Notes: generated by a model not told the origin, from the letters alone. Shown: positions 8,017 to 15,746, counted from the stretch's first letter. The stretch: 29,227 bases of DNA from Phocaeicola_A sp963625535 (GCA_963625535.1 CAVFUK010000023.1:1-29227); one strand, 5' to 3'. Translations and numbers: made by a program.

Positions 8017-9189
8017 TTAGGGGAGATACTTATAATGGAGTAAGGCCGTCCGTAGCCGCCGCAGCACCAAAAGGGGGAGCAGGGCGAATATCAGCAGAGC
8101 CAGGTAAGCGTGCCACACGTAGCCCATGGAGTAGCCGTTGAGTGCCTCGTTGACGTAGATGAGATAGTAGTGGCGCAGGGGGAAGAGCGCGCTCAGTGCC
8201 TGTAGCGAGAGCGGCATGCCCATCACCGGGAACGAGAATCCCGAGATGGAGAACGAGACGACTCCCCACAGCGAGGCGGTGCTCAAAGCCAGGCGGAGCG
8301 TAGGGAAGAGGCCGAACAGGAACGCGGCGAACCCTTGCGACGCCACCACGGTGAGCAGCGAGGTGAACAGCATGATGCCCAACCCGCAGTGGCAGGGGAA
8401 CTGTAGGAAGCGGAACATGTAGACGTCGTAGAATGCGAACAGCACGAAGAACAGCAGGGTCTGCGGCAGCAGTTTCCCTAGCAATGCCAGCCACACATGG
8501 TTGTCCGCCATGCGCATCCACTGTTGTGCGGTGCCGTTCTTCAGCTCCGAACCGATGGAGAAAATGGTGGTCAGGAAGATGAATATCATGAACACTCCGG
8601 GCAAGATGGTGTTGCAGAGGTACACCGAGTAGTTGAGCCACGGGTTGTTGATGGGGTGCGTCTCGATGACGATAGGCTGCAGGAATCCCATGGCCTGACT
8701 GGCGGTGGCTCCCTTGGCATAGAGCGTGGAGCGCCCCACGGCACCGTTCGCCAGCTCGGACATGGTACGTAGGTCCTTGTAGAGCAGCGACCCCGCTATC
8801 AGGTAGGCGTTGTTGGTGTAGAACGAAACGGTCGGTTGTCGCCCTGCCACGGCTTCCTGGGTGGTTCCCTTCGGAATGTAATAGAAGGCATAGAGTTTGC
8901 CGCGCTGCATGGCGTCGCGTGCCTCGGCCACAGTGCCATAGTGCGCCACAATCTTGGTATACTGGAATGCGTCCATCGTGCGGACGATGTTGCGCGATGT
9001 GGCGGTGTTGTCCTCGTCCACAATCCCCACGGGCATGTCGGTGGGCAACCCTTCTCCCATCAGCGTGGTGAAGAAGAGTATGCACAGCAGCGGCGCCAGG
9101 AAGATGCTGAACAGGTAGAGTGGGCGCGAGCCCATCTGTCTCAGCTCGTAGCGCATGAGCAGGCGGAGGTGTGGCAAGAGGTTCTTCAT
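8017..9189 (-). CDS. ABC-2 type transporter permease (first of pair)
   Basis: 390-residue membrane protein with the same plan as its downstream neighbour: a first helix at about 24-45, a periplasmic domain (about 50-185, with MPVGIVDEDNTATS near its start), then hydrophobic segments from about 190 to 375. The motif NNPWLNYSVYLCNTILPG near 180 marks the return to the membrane. It begins 7 bp after hlyD. Two non-identical half-permeases beside an adaptor and a TolC protein suggest a heterodimeric exporter that spans both membranes. The ATPase must be encoded elsewhere. Confidence 0.86.
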   Translation of the reverse strand: MKNLLPHLRLLMRYELRQMGSRPLYLFSIFLAPLLCILFFTTLMGEGLPTDMPVGIVDEDNTATSRNIVRTMDAFQYTKIVAHYGTVAEARDAMQRGKLYAFYYIPKGTTQEAVAGRQPTVSFYTNNAYLIAGSLLYKDLRTMSELANGAVGRSTLYAKGATASQAMGFLQPIVIETHPINNPWLNYSVYLCNTILPGVFMIFIFLTTIFSIGSELKNGTAQQWMRMADNHVWLALLGKLLPQTLLFFVLFAFYDVYMFRFLQFPCHCGLGIMLFTSLLTVVASQGFAAFLFGLFPTLRLALSTASLWGVVSFSISGFSFPVMGMPLSLQALSALFPLRHYYLIYVNEALNGYSMGYVWHAYLALLIFALLPLLVLRRLRTALLHYKYLP

Positions 9190-9196
9190 CGTCGTT

Positions 9197-10186
9197 TTAG
9201 TCTTTCTGGAGGATGATACTCATGCCCGGACGAAGTCCCTCGATGGGTTGTGTGGGTTTGGCGCGCACCTCAAATGTCTTCAGGTCGAACTGGCCTGTGG
9301 CCTTGGTGGCTTTCCATGCGGCATAGCTGCCGAGGTCTTTCATGTAGTACACCTTGAAGGTGGCCTCCTTGTCCAGCGCCGGCATGTAGGCGGTGAACTC
9401 GGTGCCTATGGTGAGGCCTTTGAGCAAATCCTCGCGCACGTTGAAGGTGGCCCACACATCGTCCATCAGGGCGATGTTCATGATGGGCGCTCCTGTGCCC
9501 ACCAGCTCGCTCACCTTCGGGAAGATGTCCGTCACCTCACCGGCTTGCGAGGCGATGAGGATGGTCTCCCGGATGTAGGAGTTCACCTCGTCCACCGCAC
9601 CTCTGGCTTGGTCGGCCTTGGCTGAAGCCATGCGTTTGTCCTCCTCCTGGGCACCGTTGCGGGCCATCTCGTACTGCGACTTGGCGGCTTTCTCCGTCGC
9701 CTCCATGGCTTGGTAGTTGGCCAGCACCTCGTCGCGCTTCTGGGCGGTCACCACTCCCTCCTCGAAGAGGCGGTTGATGCGCTCGTACGATTTCTCGGCG
9801 ATGGTTCGCCCGGCTATGGCCTTCTGCCACATCTCGTAAGCCATCTGCAGTTGTTCTTGCCGTGTGCCTCGTTGCGCTTTATCGTCGAGAGCTTGGGCGG
9901 CTGTCTCCACGGCCATGGCCTGTGTCTGCTTAGCTACCACATCGGGGGCTTCGAGCAGTGCCAAGGTGTCGCCGGCCTGCACCTTCTGTCCCTCTTTCAC
10001 TCTGAACTCCAGCACACGGCCTGGTACTTTGCTCGATACCCTATACTCATCCACCTCGGCCTGTCCCTGAATAATCTCGGGACCTTTGCGCAGGGCGAAG
10101 AATCCGATTACCGCTACCAGTACGATTACTCCGGTGAGGGTAATCAGTGCCAACAGGATGTTACTGTTTTGCGATCTTTCTGACAT
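9197..10186 (-). CDS. HlyD-family periplasmic adaptor protein
   Basis: 329-residue membrane-fusion protein bridging an inner-membrane exporter and a TolC channel. Residues 9-31 are a membrane anchor. A biotinyl/lipoyl-like half domain (about 43-78, VSSKVPGRVLEFRVKEGQKV) leads into a long alpha-helical hairpin (about 80-195). The second lipoyl half (about 205-240) and a beta-barrel follow, ending in LRPGMSI near residue 320, a common motif of this family. It sits between tolC (30 bp upstream) and the permease pair (7 bp downstream), which fixes its role in the tripartite pump. The substrate is unknown; drugs, bile compounds or lipids are possible. Confidence 0.92.
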   Translation of the reverse strand: MSERSQNSNILLALITLTGVIVLVAVIGFFALRKGPEIIQGQAEVDEYRVSSKVPGRVLEFRVKEGQKVQAGDTLALLEAPDVVAKQTQAMAVETAAQALDDKAQRGTRQEQLQMAYEMWQKAIAGRTIAEKSYERINRLFEEGVVTAQKRDEVLANYQAMEATEKAAKSQYEMARNGAQEEDKRMASAKADQARGAVDEVNSYIRETILIASQAGEVTDIFPKVSELVGTGAPIMNIALMDDVWATFNVREDLLKGLTIGTEFTAYMPALDKEATFKVYYMKDLGSYAAWKATKATGQFDLKTFEVRAKPTQPIEGLRPGMSIILQKD

Positions 10187-10216
10187 AATCGTTTATGTTT
10201 TGTTTTGTTGTTTCCA

Positions 10217-11677
10217 CTATTTGAGCAAGCCCATCGACTTCTTCAGGTAGACGTCGGACAGCTTCACGTCAATCTGTGCGTCTATCTTCTCCGATTGGGC
10301 GGATAGCCAGGCCGTCTGTGCCTCGAGCACATTGCTGGTCTGCATCACTCCCTCGCTGAACCCTAGGTTGGCGCAGCGCAGGTTCTCGTCGGCCTTCTCC
10401 AGGTTCTTCTCCGCCATGGAGAGTTTCTTGGCGGCCTCGCGCACCTTGAAGTTGCACTGGTTCACCTGCAGCTCCACCTTCTCCTTCACCTCGTCCAGTT
10501 GCAGGCTGGCTGCCAGTGCGCTGGCCCGTGCCGCCTTCACCTTGTAGGAACCTTCGCCCCAGTGGAAGATAGGCAGCGTCACCATCACTCCGACGTTCCA
10601 CGAGCCTCGGAACTTCCGCTCGAAGCCGTTCCACAGGGAAGGGTTGGTGACCATATAGTTTCCCATCAACGCCACCGTGGGCAGAAACTCGGCGCGGGTG
10701 ATGTTCACCTTCTGTTTGTAGATGTCCGTGGCCAACTGCAGGCTCTGTATCTCCGGTCGGTTGTCGAAGGCCGTCTCCACGCTGTAGGTCTGCTCCGTCT
10801 GTAGTAGGGTAGGGAGGCTCTCCGTCTGCTCGTCGGCCAGTTGCAGGTCGGTGTCCAGAGGCAAGCCGCACAGTTGGCAGAGCAACATCTTGCAGAGGCT
10901 TAGTCCGTTGTCGACCTTCGTCAGCGTCATCTCCGCCTCGTTGACCTTCACCTTCACCGACAGTCCGTCGGCCTTCGTCACCACTCCTTCCGCTATCATC
11001 TTCTCCACATCGGTGTCCAGCTTCTGCACCAACTCCACGAAACTCTCCGCCAGACGTTTCTTATGCGCCAGCGACACCACCTGCCAGTAGGCCTCGTCCG
11101 TGCTCAGTATCACCTCTTGCACCTTAGTCTGGTGTTGGCTCTCGGCCAGCTGCTCGGCAAAGCGGGTCAACTTGTTGTAGGCACGAATCTTGCCGCCCAT
11201 GAAGACGGGTTGCGTCAGTGTAATCACTCCGGCGTAGATGTTGCGGGTGTCTGTGCGCAGGGCGTCGACAATGGAACTGCCGGCTGCGTTGAGCGGCGAT
11301 GCCAAGTCGAGCGACGAGAGCGACGCTGCGTAGCTCTGTACCTCGGGGTGCTGTGCCACCAACTGTTGCAGCGCGTTCTGCACGGGTTGGGTCAGCGTAG
11401 TCCCCAGTGACGAGAGGGCGCTCTTCTGCTCGTCGTTGAGCAGCGATATCTCGCGTTGGTTGCGGATGTAGGCACCCGTAGCGTTTATCTTGGGTAGGAA
11501 ATTTGTCGTTGCCGCCTTGTGCTCATAGTGCGCCTCCACCTTCTTCTGCTGCGAGATGCGCAACTCCTTGTTGTTCCTCAGCGCCAACGCTCTGCAGCTG
11601 TCGAGGTTGAGGACCATCTGTGCCGAGGCCTCCGTCAGCCATCCGCACATCAGTACCAGGCAAATACCTTTATTCAT
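10217..11677 (-). CDS. TolC-family outer-membrane efflux protein
   Basis: 486-residue outer-membrane channel subunit. Residues 1-20 form a signal peptide ending in EASAQ. The mature protein starts LNLDSCRALALRNN, the usual TolC/OprM opening, and shows two alpha-helical repeats with long coiled stretches, the second beginning near TAFDNRPEIQSL (about 303). It is the first gene of the efflux operon, preceded by a roughly 100-nt leader with a hairpin and a palindrome at the promoter. No Cys follows the signal sequence, so it is unlikely to be a lipoprotein. Confidence 0.92.
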   Translation of the reverse strand: MNKGICLVLMCGWLTEASAQMVLNLDSCRALALRNNKELRISQQKKVEAHYEHKAATTNFLPKINATGAYIRNQREISLLNDEQKSALSSLGTTLTQPVQNALQQLVAQHPEVQSYAASLSSLDLASPLNAAGSSIVDALRTDTRNIYAGVITLTQPVFMGGKIRAYNKLTRFAEQLAESQHQTKVQEVILSTDEAYWQVVSLAHKKRLAESFVELVQKLDTDVEKMIAEGVVTKADGLSVKVKVNEAEMTLTKVDNGLSLCKMLLCQLCGLPLDTDLQLADEQTESLPTLLQTEQTYSVETAFDNRPEIQSLQLATDIYKQKVNITRAEFLPTVALMGNYMVTNPSLWNGFERKFRGSWNVGVMVTLPIFHWGEGSYKVKAARASALAASLQLDEVKEKVELQVNQCNFKVREAAKKLSMAEKNLEKADENLRCANLGFSEGVMQTSNVLEAQTAWLSAQSEKIDAQIDVKLSDVYLKKSMGLLK

Positions 11678-11722
11678 GATGCTATACCTATTATATATAT
11701 GTATACGTTATGCGAATCTCCT

Positions 11723-11777
11723 GTCCGCCGATAGTGAAAATCTCCCGTTGTGACACCGAGGTACATCTCTGGCGGAC
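11723..11777 (-). promoter_or_regulatory. Hairpin in the leader of the efflux operon
   Basis: GTCCGCC (11723-11729) and GGCGGAC (11771-11777) are perfect 7-nt inverted repeats 41 nt apart. They would form a closed domain at the very 5' end of the tolC leader RNA, whose start is predicted near 11780. No known riboswitch class is recognised. Confidence 0.4.
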
Positions 11778-11786
11778 TTGCTGGCG

Positions 11787-11814
11787 CAAAGATAGATAAA
11801 TCGTGCGTACGCAC
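11787..11814 (-). promoter_or_regulatory. tolC operon promoter with adjoining palindromic operator
   Basis: TATCTTTG (11794-11787, minus strand) matches the TAnnTTTG -7 consensus. Eight bp upstream lies the perfect 12-bp palindrome GTGCGTACGCAC (11803-11814), filling most of the spacer where RNA polymerase would bind. No clear -33 TTG is present. The layout suggests a dimeric repressor site; no regulator gene is nearby. Confidence 0.55.
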
Positions 11815-11858
11815 CTTCCCCTATGGAAAGAAACCGTACTTATCGAACAATCCTTTTG

Positions 11859-12734
11859 CTATTTCAAATCAAATGCCTGCGAGCCAATCATGGTGCCGTC
11901 GGCAAAGAGGTAGACGTGGTAGGTGCCGGCTTGCAGGAACTCCTCCACATTCCAGTACACGGTCACCTGTTGCTCCTCGCCGGTGTACTCCACATACTTT
12001 TTGATGGAGTAGCTGATCTGCTGGTTCTCGTAGCTGAACGTGTCCGATGCGCTCTTGGTCAGCACTTCGTTGCCCGGCTTGGTGATGCGCACGTAGATGG
12101 TACGCTCGCCGGTAGTGGCGGTGATATTTTTTACCAAGGTGAAGTTGATGGCCAGCTTGGTGACGTTCTTCACTTTGTAGTTCTCTTTGCCACGTTTATT
12201 CAACGGCGTCACACGGATGTTGGTGGCGTCCAGTTGGGCGGCTAGGGTCACCTTCTCCTTCAGGTTCTTCTTCTCCTGCGAGAGGGTGCTTATCTGCTGC
12301 GTAGCCTCGGAGTACTTCTTCTTCACCTCCTTGTTCTCGGTAGTCAGCGCTTGGTTGATTTGGTTCAGTGAGTCAATCTGCAGGATGTAGCTGCGCATGA
12401 CGGCGCGCACAGTCTTCAGCTCCTTCTTCAAGCGCGATATCTCCGCGGCGTTGGTGGTCTTCACCTGGCGCAGCTCCTCCAGCAGGCGTTGGGTCTTCAG
12501 CTTCTCGCTCTCGAGCTTCTCGAAGAGTGAGTCGTTGTTGATCTGCACCTGCAACTCGTCGTACTGATTGGCGTAGTTGCTGTATTCGTTCTCCATCTCC
12601 TCCTTCTCTATCTCGAAGAGTTGAGTCATCTCCTTATTCTCTTTCTTGGCCTCGCAGAGGAAGTAGACCACGATGCCCAAAGCCAGTGCCAACACTGCGA
12701 TGGCTATGATAGTAAATAGGTTATTCTTTTTCAT
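11859..12734 (-). CDS. Membrane-anchored coiled-coil protein of unknown function
   Basis: 291-residue protein that I do not recognise beyond its architecture. Residues 7-27 are a single hydrophobic anchor with a Lys-rich N-terminus, so the rest is probably periplasmic. Residues about 30-165 are strongly charged and heptad-like (E/K/Q-rich, with Leu and Ile at regular spacing), predicting a long coiled coil. Residues about 170-291 look like a beta-sandwich domain (AINFTLVKNITATTGERTIYVRI, cut here, then TVYWNVEEFLQAGTYHVYLFADG). It is divergent from mdh and has its own promoter; the downstream efflux operon also has its own. A structural or envelope-spanning role is possible but unproven. Confidence 0.8.
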   Translation of the reverse strand: MKKNNLFTIIAIAVLALALGIVVYFLCEAKKENKEMTQLFEIEKEEMENEYSNYANQYDELQVQINNDSLFEKLESEKLKTQRLLEELRQVKTTNAAEISRLKKELKTVRAVMRSYILQIDSLNQINQALTTENKEVKKKYSEATQQISTLSQEKKNLKEKVTLAAQLDATNIRVTPLNKRGKENYKVKNVTKLAINFTLVKNITATTGERTIYVRITKPGNEVLTKSASDTFSYENQQISYSIKKYVEYTGEEQQVTVYWNVEEFLQAGTYHVYLFADGTMIGSQAFDLK

Positions 12735-12773
12735 AATCAGTATATGCGTCTTAGCTGTTGATTAAATCGGCTG

Positions 12774-12781
12774 CAAAAATA
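12774..12781 (-). promoter_or_regulatory. Promoter -7 box of the coiled-coil protein gene
   Basis: TATTTTTG on the minus strand matches TAnnTTTG, 40 bp upstream of the start codon. No good -33 element is visible in the AT-rich sequence upstream. Confidence 0.5.
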
Positions 12782-12845
12782 ATATTTTTTATGAATGTAG
12801 TCAGAAAAATATTACGGAAATTTTTCTTTAATACGAAAAAGGTCG

Positions 12846-12853
12846 TACCTTTG
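12846..12853 (+). promoter_or_regulatory. Promoter -7 box of mdh
   Basis: TACCTTTG matches the TAnnTTTG consensus. Transcription would begin near 12860, leaving a leader of about 50 nt that ends in an A-rich stretch before the mdh ATG, as is common for well-translated Bacteroides genes. A T-rich tract (12821-12825) lies at the -33 distance without a proper TTG. Confidence 0.65.
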
Positions 12854-12911
12854 CATGGTATTTAGAACTAAAGGAAAAAGATGTTTAACTAACTAATAAA
12901 AAAAGATTTAT

Positions 12912-13853
12912 ATGTCAAAAGTAACAGTTGTCGGTGCGGGCAATGTAGGCGCTACATGCGCTAACGTGCTTGCTTTTAACGAGGTGGCAGACGAAGTGGT
13001 AATGCTGGATGTGAAAGAAGGCGTTTCCGAGGGTAAGGCAATGGACATGATGCAAACTGCCCAGTTGCTCGGTTTTGACACCACAGTGGTAGGTTGTACA
13101 AATGACTATTCCAAGACAGCTAACTCGGATGTAGTGGTCATCACTTCAGGTATTCCCCGCAAGCCGGGTATGACGCGTGAGGAGCTTATCGGAGTGAACG
13201 CAGGTATCGTGAAATCTGTTGCAGGCAACATTCTGCAGTATTCTCCCAACGCTATCATCGTAGTGATCTCCAACCCGATGGATACGATGACTTATCTGTC
13301 ATTGAAGTCTTTGGGCTTGCCGAAGAACAGAATCATCGGTATGGGTGGTGCTTTGGATAGCTCTCGTTTCAAATATTTCTTGTCACAGGCTTTGAACTGC
13401 AACGCCAACGAGGTTGAGGGTATGGTAATCGGTGGACACGGCGACACCACGATGATTCCTTTGACACGTTTCGCTACATACAAAGGTATGCCTGTTACTA
13501 ACTTCCTCTCTGAGGAGAAGTTGCAGGAGGTTGCTGCCGCTACTATGGTAGGTGGTGCCACACTGACAAAGCTCCTCGGCACATCCGCATGGTATGCTCC
13601 GGGTGCGGCAGGCGCAATGGTCGTAGAGGCTATCGTTCACAACCAGCGCAAGATGGTTCCCTGCTCAGTTTACCTCGATGGTGAGTATGGTGAGTCAGAC
13701 ATCTGCTGCGGTGTTCCCGTAATACTGGGCAAGAACGGTATCGAGAAGATCGTTGAGTTGCCTCTGAACGAGGAGGAGAAAGCTAAGTTCGCTGCCAGCG
13801 CTGCTGCCGTACGCAAGACCAACGGTGCTCTGCACGAGGTTGGTGCTCTCTAA
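12912..13853 (+). CDS. mdh: Malate dehydrogenase (LDH-like type)
   Basis: 313-residue NAD-dependent enzyme interconverting malate and oxaloacetate, on the reductive branch to fumarate and succinate in Bacteroides. VGAGNVGAT (7-15) is the Rossmann glycine motif, Asp33 ends the second strand, IPRKPGMTR (81-89) gives the substrate-specifying Arg83 and Arg89 of malate (not lactate) dehydrogenases, NPMD is at 111-114, and GGHGD contains catalytic His166. The length is normal. The codon use looks more AT-rich than the neighbours, as expected for a highly expressed gene. It has its own promoter and terminator and is monocistronic. Confidence 0.96.
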   Translation: MSKVTVVGAGNVGATCANVLAFNEVADEVVMLDVKEGVSEGKAMDMMQTAQLLGFDTTVVGCTNDYSKTANSDVVVITSGIPRKPGMTREELIGVNAGIVKSVAGNILQYSPNAIIVVISNPMDTMTYLSLKSLGLPKNRIIGMGGALDSSRFKYFLSQALNCNANEVEGMVIGGHGDTTMIPLTRFATYKGMPVTNFLSEEKLQEVAAATMVGGATLTKLLGTSAWYAPGAAGAMVVEAIVHNQRKMVPCSVYLDGEYGESDICCGVPVILGKNGIEKIVELPLNEEEKAKFAASAAAVRKTNGALHEVGAL

Positions 13854-13880
13854 TCGGGAGATACATTGACTAAATCATAT

Positions 13881-13915
13881 AAAAATGTCGCGACCACAAG
13901 CCGCGACATTTTTTT
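13881..13915. terminator. Bidirectional intrinsic terminator after mdh
   Basis: AAAAATGTCGCG (13881-13892) and CGCGACATTTTT (13902-13913) form a perfect 12-bp stem with a 9-nt loop, with a T-run after it and an A-run before it. It can end mdh transcripts and, on the other strand, those of the GH43 gene. Confidence 0.9.
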
Positions 13916-13931
13916 GTTTAAATAGGTAAGC

Positions 13932-13953
13932 CTGTGCCACTGCTGGGGCACAG
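13932..13953 (-). terminator. Possible GH43 3' hairpin
   Basis: CTGTGCC (13932-13938) pairs with GGCACAG (13947-13953) about 50 bp after the GH43 stop. On the minus strand it has no strong U-run behind it, so it may be only a 3' end stabiliser ahead of the strong hairpin at 13881-13915. Confidence 0.35.
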
Positions 13954-14005
13954 ACTAGAGAGAGTCTCATCTATCAGCGAAGTGGTTCAACTTGCGAAAC
14001 TTGAA

Positions 14006-15418
14006 TTACTCTTCGAACTTCCACCAGTCGAAGGTGAACAGCTTGCTACCCTTCAGACCTCTGAACACGAAGTAGACATCGTGCTTGCCCTTCGCTTGCT
14101 GGTTGTTCACTGCTGCCGTGAAGGTGCGGAACTTCTCCCAACCGCCGGTCTTGGTCACCTTCAGGTCGGCAATCTTCTCGCCCTGGATGCTGTCGAGACG
14201 AACCTCCAGGTTTCCGCCAACGGAGGAGCATGCCGCGGAGGCGATGAACCGCTGTGCTCCCCGCGTACCGAAGTCCACCTCGCGCACTTTGATGTAATCC
14301 TCGTTGTGTATCTGGGAGATGTAAACGCCCGTGTCGTCGGTCTGCTCGGACTTCACACCCTTGGCGTAGGCGATGGTCTCGGCCTCGGTGCGCTGGTAGG
14401 GATTGAGTGTGCCCACGGGCGATACCCCCTGCTCGGTATGGTGGATGATGGGGAAGGTGCCGTCGGCGTTGAACTGGAATTCCTCCACTGCCACGCTGCG
14501 GCCGAAGCCGCCGCCCAGTTTGCCGGTGTGGTACACGAAGTACGATTTGCCTTTGTAGTCCACCACTCCGCAGTGGTTGGTGAACGATCCCGTGTCCTCC
14601 AGCGGCATAATCTCGCCTTTGTACTTCCAGGGTCCCAGCGGTTTCTTGCTCATGGAGTAGGCGATGTGCTCCGGCACGCCACCTGCCGCATAGAGCAGGT
14701 AGTAGTTGCCACCCCGCTTCATCAGCCACGGGCCTTCGGTGTAGAAGTCCTTGTACTTCTTCTCCCGGTCGCGCTTCTGCATGTCGGGGGCGCCGAAACC
14801 TTCCTCGGTCAACTCCAGTCGGCCCACCTGTCGCTTCTCGTCGACAGCGTCCTTAGGGTCGACGTTGCTCTTCAGACTAATCATGTCCTCGTTCAGCTCG
14901 GCATAGTAGATGCGGGGGTTGCCCCACATTAGGTAGGCACGTCCGTCGTCGTCCACCCACACGGTCGGGTCTATGTGGTCCCAGCTGCCGTTCTCGAACA
15001 GTGGTTTACCAATGGCGTCCTTGAACGGACCCGTGGGGGAATCGCCTACAGCTACACCGATGGCCATGCCGCCGCTCAGCTTCGAGTGGGCGCAGACGTA
15101 CCAATAGTATTTGCCGTTGCGCTCGATGGTCTGCGATGCCCAGGCGCGTTCGTCGGCCCAAGAGAATGACGTGAGGTCGAGCGGCGACCCGTGGTCGGTC
15201 CAGTTGACCATGTCGGTGGTGGAGTAGACGCGCCACTCGTTCATCCAGAAGAAGTCCGCTCCGTCCTCATCGTGTCCGGTGTAGACGTAGAACCGGTCGC
15301 CAGCCACCATTGGGGCAGGGTCTCCTGTCAGTTGGGTTTGTATGATTGGGTTCTGTGCATACGCTGCACTTTGCACGGCCAGCAGCAGGCCGATCGCTAG
15401 GGTTTGTTTTGTCTTCAT
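14006..15418 (-). CDS. GH43 glycoside hydrolase with CBM6-like domain
   Basis: 470-residue secreted enzyme. Residues 1-22 are a signal peptide ending in AYAQ. The GH43 propeller (about 23-335) shows all three catalytic signatures: base Asp33 in GDPAPM, pKa modulator Asp150 in WDHIDPTVW, and acid Glu228 in FYTEGPWL. A C-terminal beta-sandwich (about 345-470, ending FTFDWWKFEE) matches the CBM6 pattern and would bind xylan- or arabinan-type chains. Expected activity is alpha-L-arabinofuranosidase or beta-xylosidase; the sequence alone does not decide. It is a single gene with its own promoter, not part of a SusCD locus, and a tandem-repeat array lies 190-300 bp upstream of its start. Confidence 0.9.
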   Translation of the reverse strand: MKTKQTLAIGLLLAVQSAAYAQNPIIQTQLTGDPAPMVAGDRFYVYTGHDEDGADFFWMNEWRVYSTTDMVNWTDHGSPLDLTSFSWADERAWASQTIERNGKYYWYVCAHSKLSGGMAIGVAVGDSPTGPFKDAIGKPLFENGSWDHIDPTVWVDDDGRAYLMWGNPRIYYAELNEDMISLKSNVDPKDAVDEKRQVGRLELTEEGFGAPDMQKRDREKKYKDFYTEGPWLMKRGGNYYLLYAAGGVPEHIAYSMSKKPLGPWKYKGEIMPLEDTGSFTNHCGVVDYKGKSYFVYHTGKLGGGFGRSVAVEEFQFNADGTFPIIHHTEQGVSPVGTLNPYQRTEAETIAYAKGVKSEQTDDTGVYISQIHNEDYIKVREVDFGTRGAQRFIASAACSSVGGNLEVRLDSIQGEKIADLKVTKTGGWEKFRTFTAAVNNQQAKGKHDVYFVFRGLKGSKLFTFDWWKFEE

Positions 15419-15451
15419 GAGTATATAATGTATCTATGTTGTTTCTGTAGG

Positions 15452-15459
15452 CAAATGTA
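15452..15459 (-). promoter_or_regulatory. Promoter -7 box of the GH43-CBM6 gene
   Basis: TACATTTG on the minus strand matches TAnnTTTG, 33 bp upstream of the ATG. No clear -33 TTG is seen, which may mean the promoter needs an activator. Confidence 0.55.
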
Positions 15460-15607
15460 GGTAAAGGTCCGGAAAGGGTGTTTAGCGTAGGTTTCGGTTT
15501 GTTTTATAAATGTTACACGGTTCGGTTTTATGCTCACTTATGGGGGTAGAAGAATGCCTTCGCCGGCTCGATGGCCAAGTGAATACCTTATCATCTATTG
15601 GTTCAGG

Positions 15608-15717
15608 CAATCGTTCGTATAGGTAAAAACAATCGTTCGTATAGGCAAAAACAATCGATTGTATAGGCCAAAACAATCGATTGTATAAGCCAAAACAATC
15701 GATTGTATAAGCCCGAA
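15608..15717. repeat. Five 22-bp tandem repeats in the gap upstream of GH43
   Basis: Units at 15608-15629, 15630-15651, 15652-15673, 15674-15695 and 15696-15717 are contiguous and exactly 22 bp long. Units 3-5 start with the perfect palindrome CAATCGATTG followed by TATA(A/G)GCC; units 1-2 carry CAATCGTTCG instead. The period is close to two turns of B-DNA, so every palindrome faces the same side. The array lies in a 367-bp gap (15419-15785) that otherwise holds the GH43 promoter and the inverted repeat at 15729-15746. It has no spacers, so it is not a CRISPR array. Confidence 0.9.
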
Positions 15718-15728
15718 CAAAGCATTGT

Positions 15729-15746
15729 CTTTTGGCAGGCCAAAAG
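15729..15746. repeat. Perfect 18-bp inverted repeat beside the 22-bp array
   Basis: CTTTTGGC and GCCAAAAG flank a 2-bp centre. The GCCAAAA half is the same string that ends array units 3 and 4. It lies 39 bp after the kinase stop codon. As RNA the loop would be tight, and no U-run follows, so a protein-binding site is at least as likely as a terminator. Confidence 0.6.

Noticed and set aside
13934..14932. Plus-strand open frame opposite the GH43-CBM6 gene
   Set aside because: The minus strand here encodes all GH43 catalytic motifs; the plus frame shows nothing recognisable.
15482..15676. Small minus-strand frame running into the 22-bp repeats
   Set aside because: It is open only because the repeats lack stops in that frame; 22 bp is not a multiple of three, so the units do not give a repeated peptide.
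15608..15717. Possible CRISPR array
   Set aside because: Units are contiguous with no unique spacers, too short, and no cas gene is in the window.
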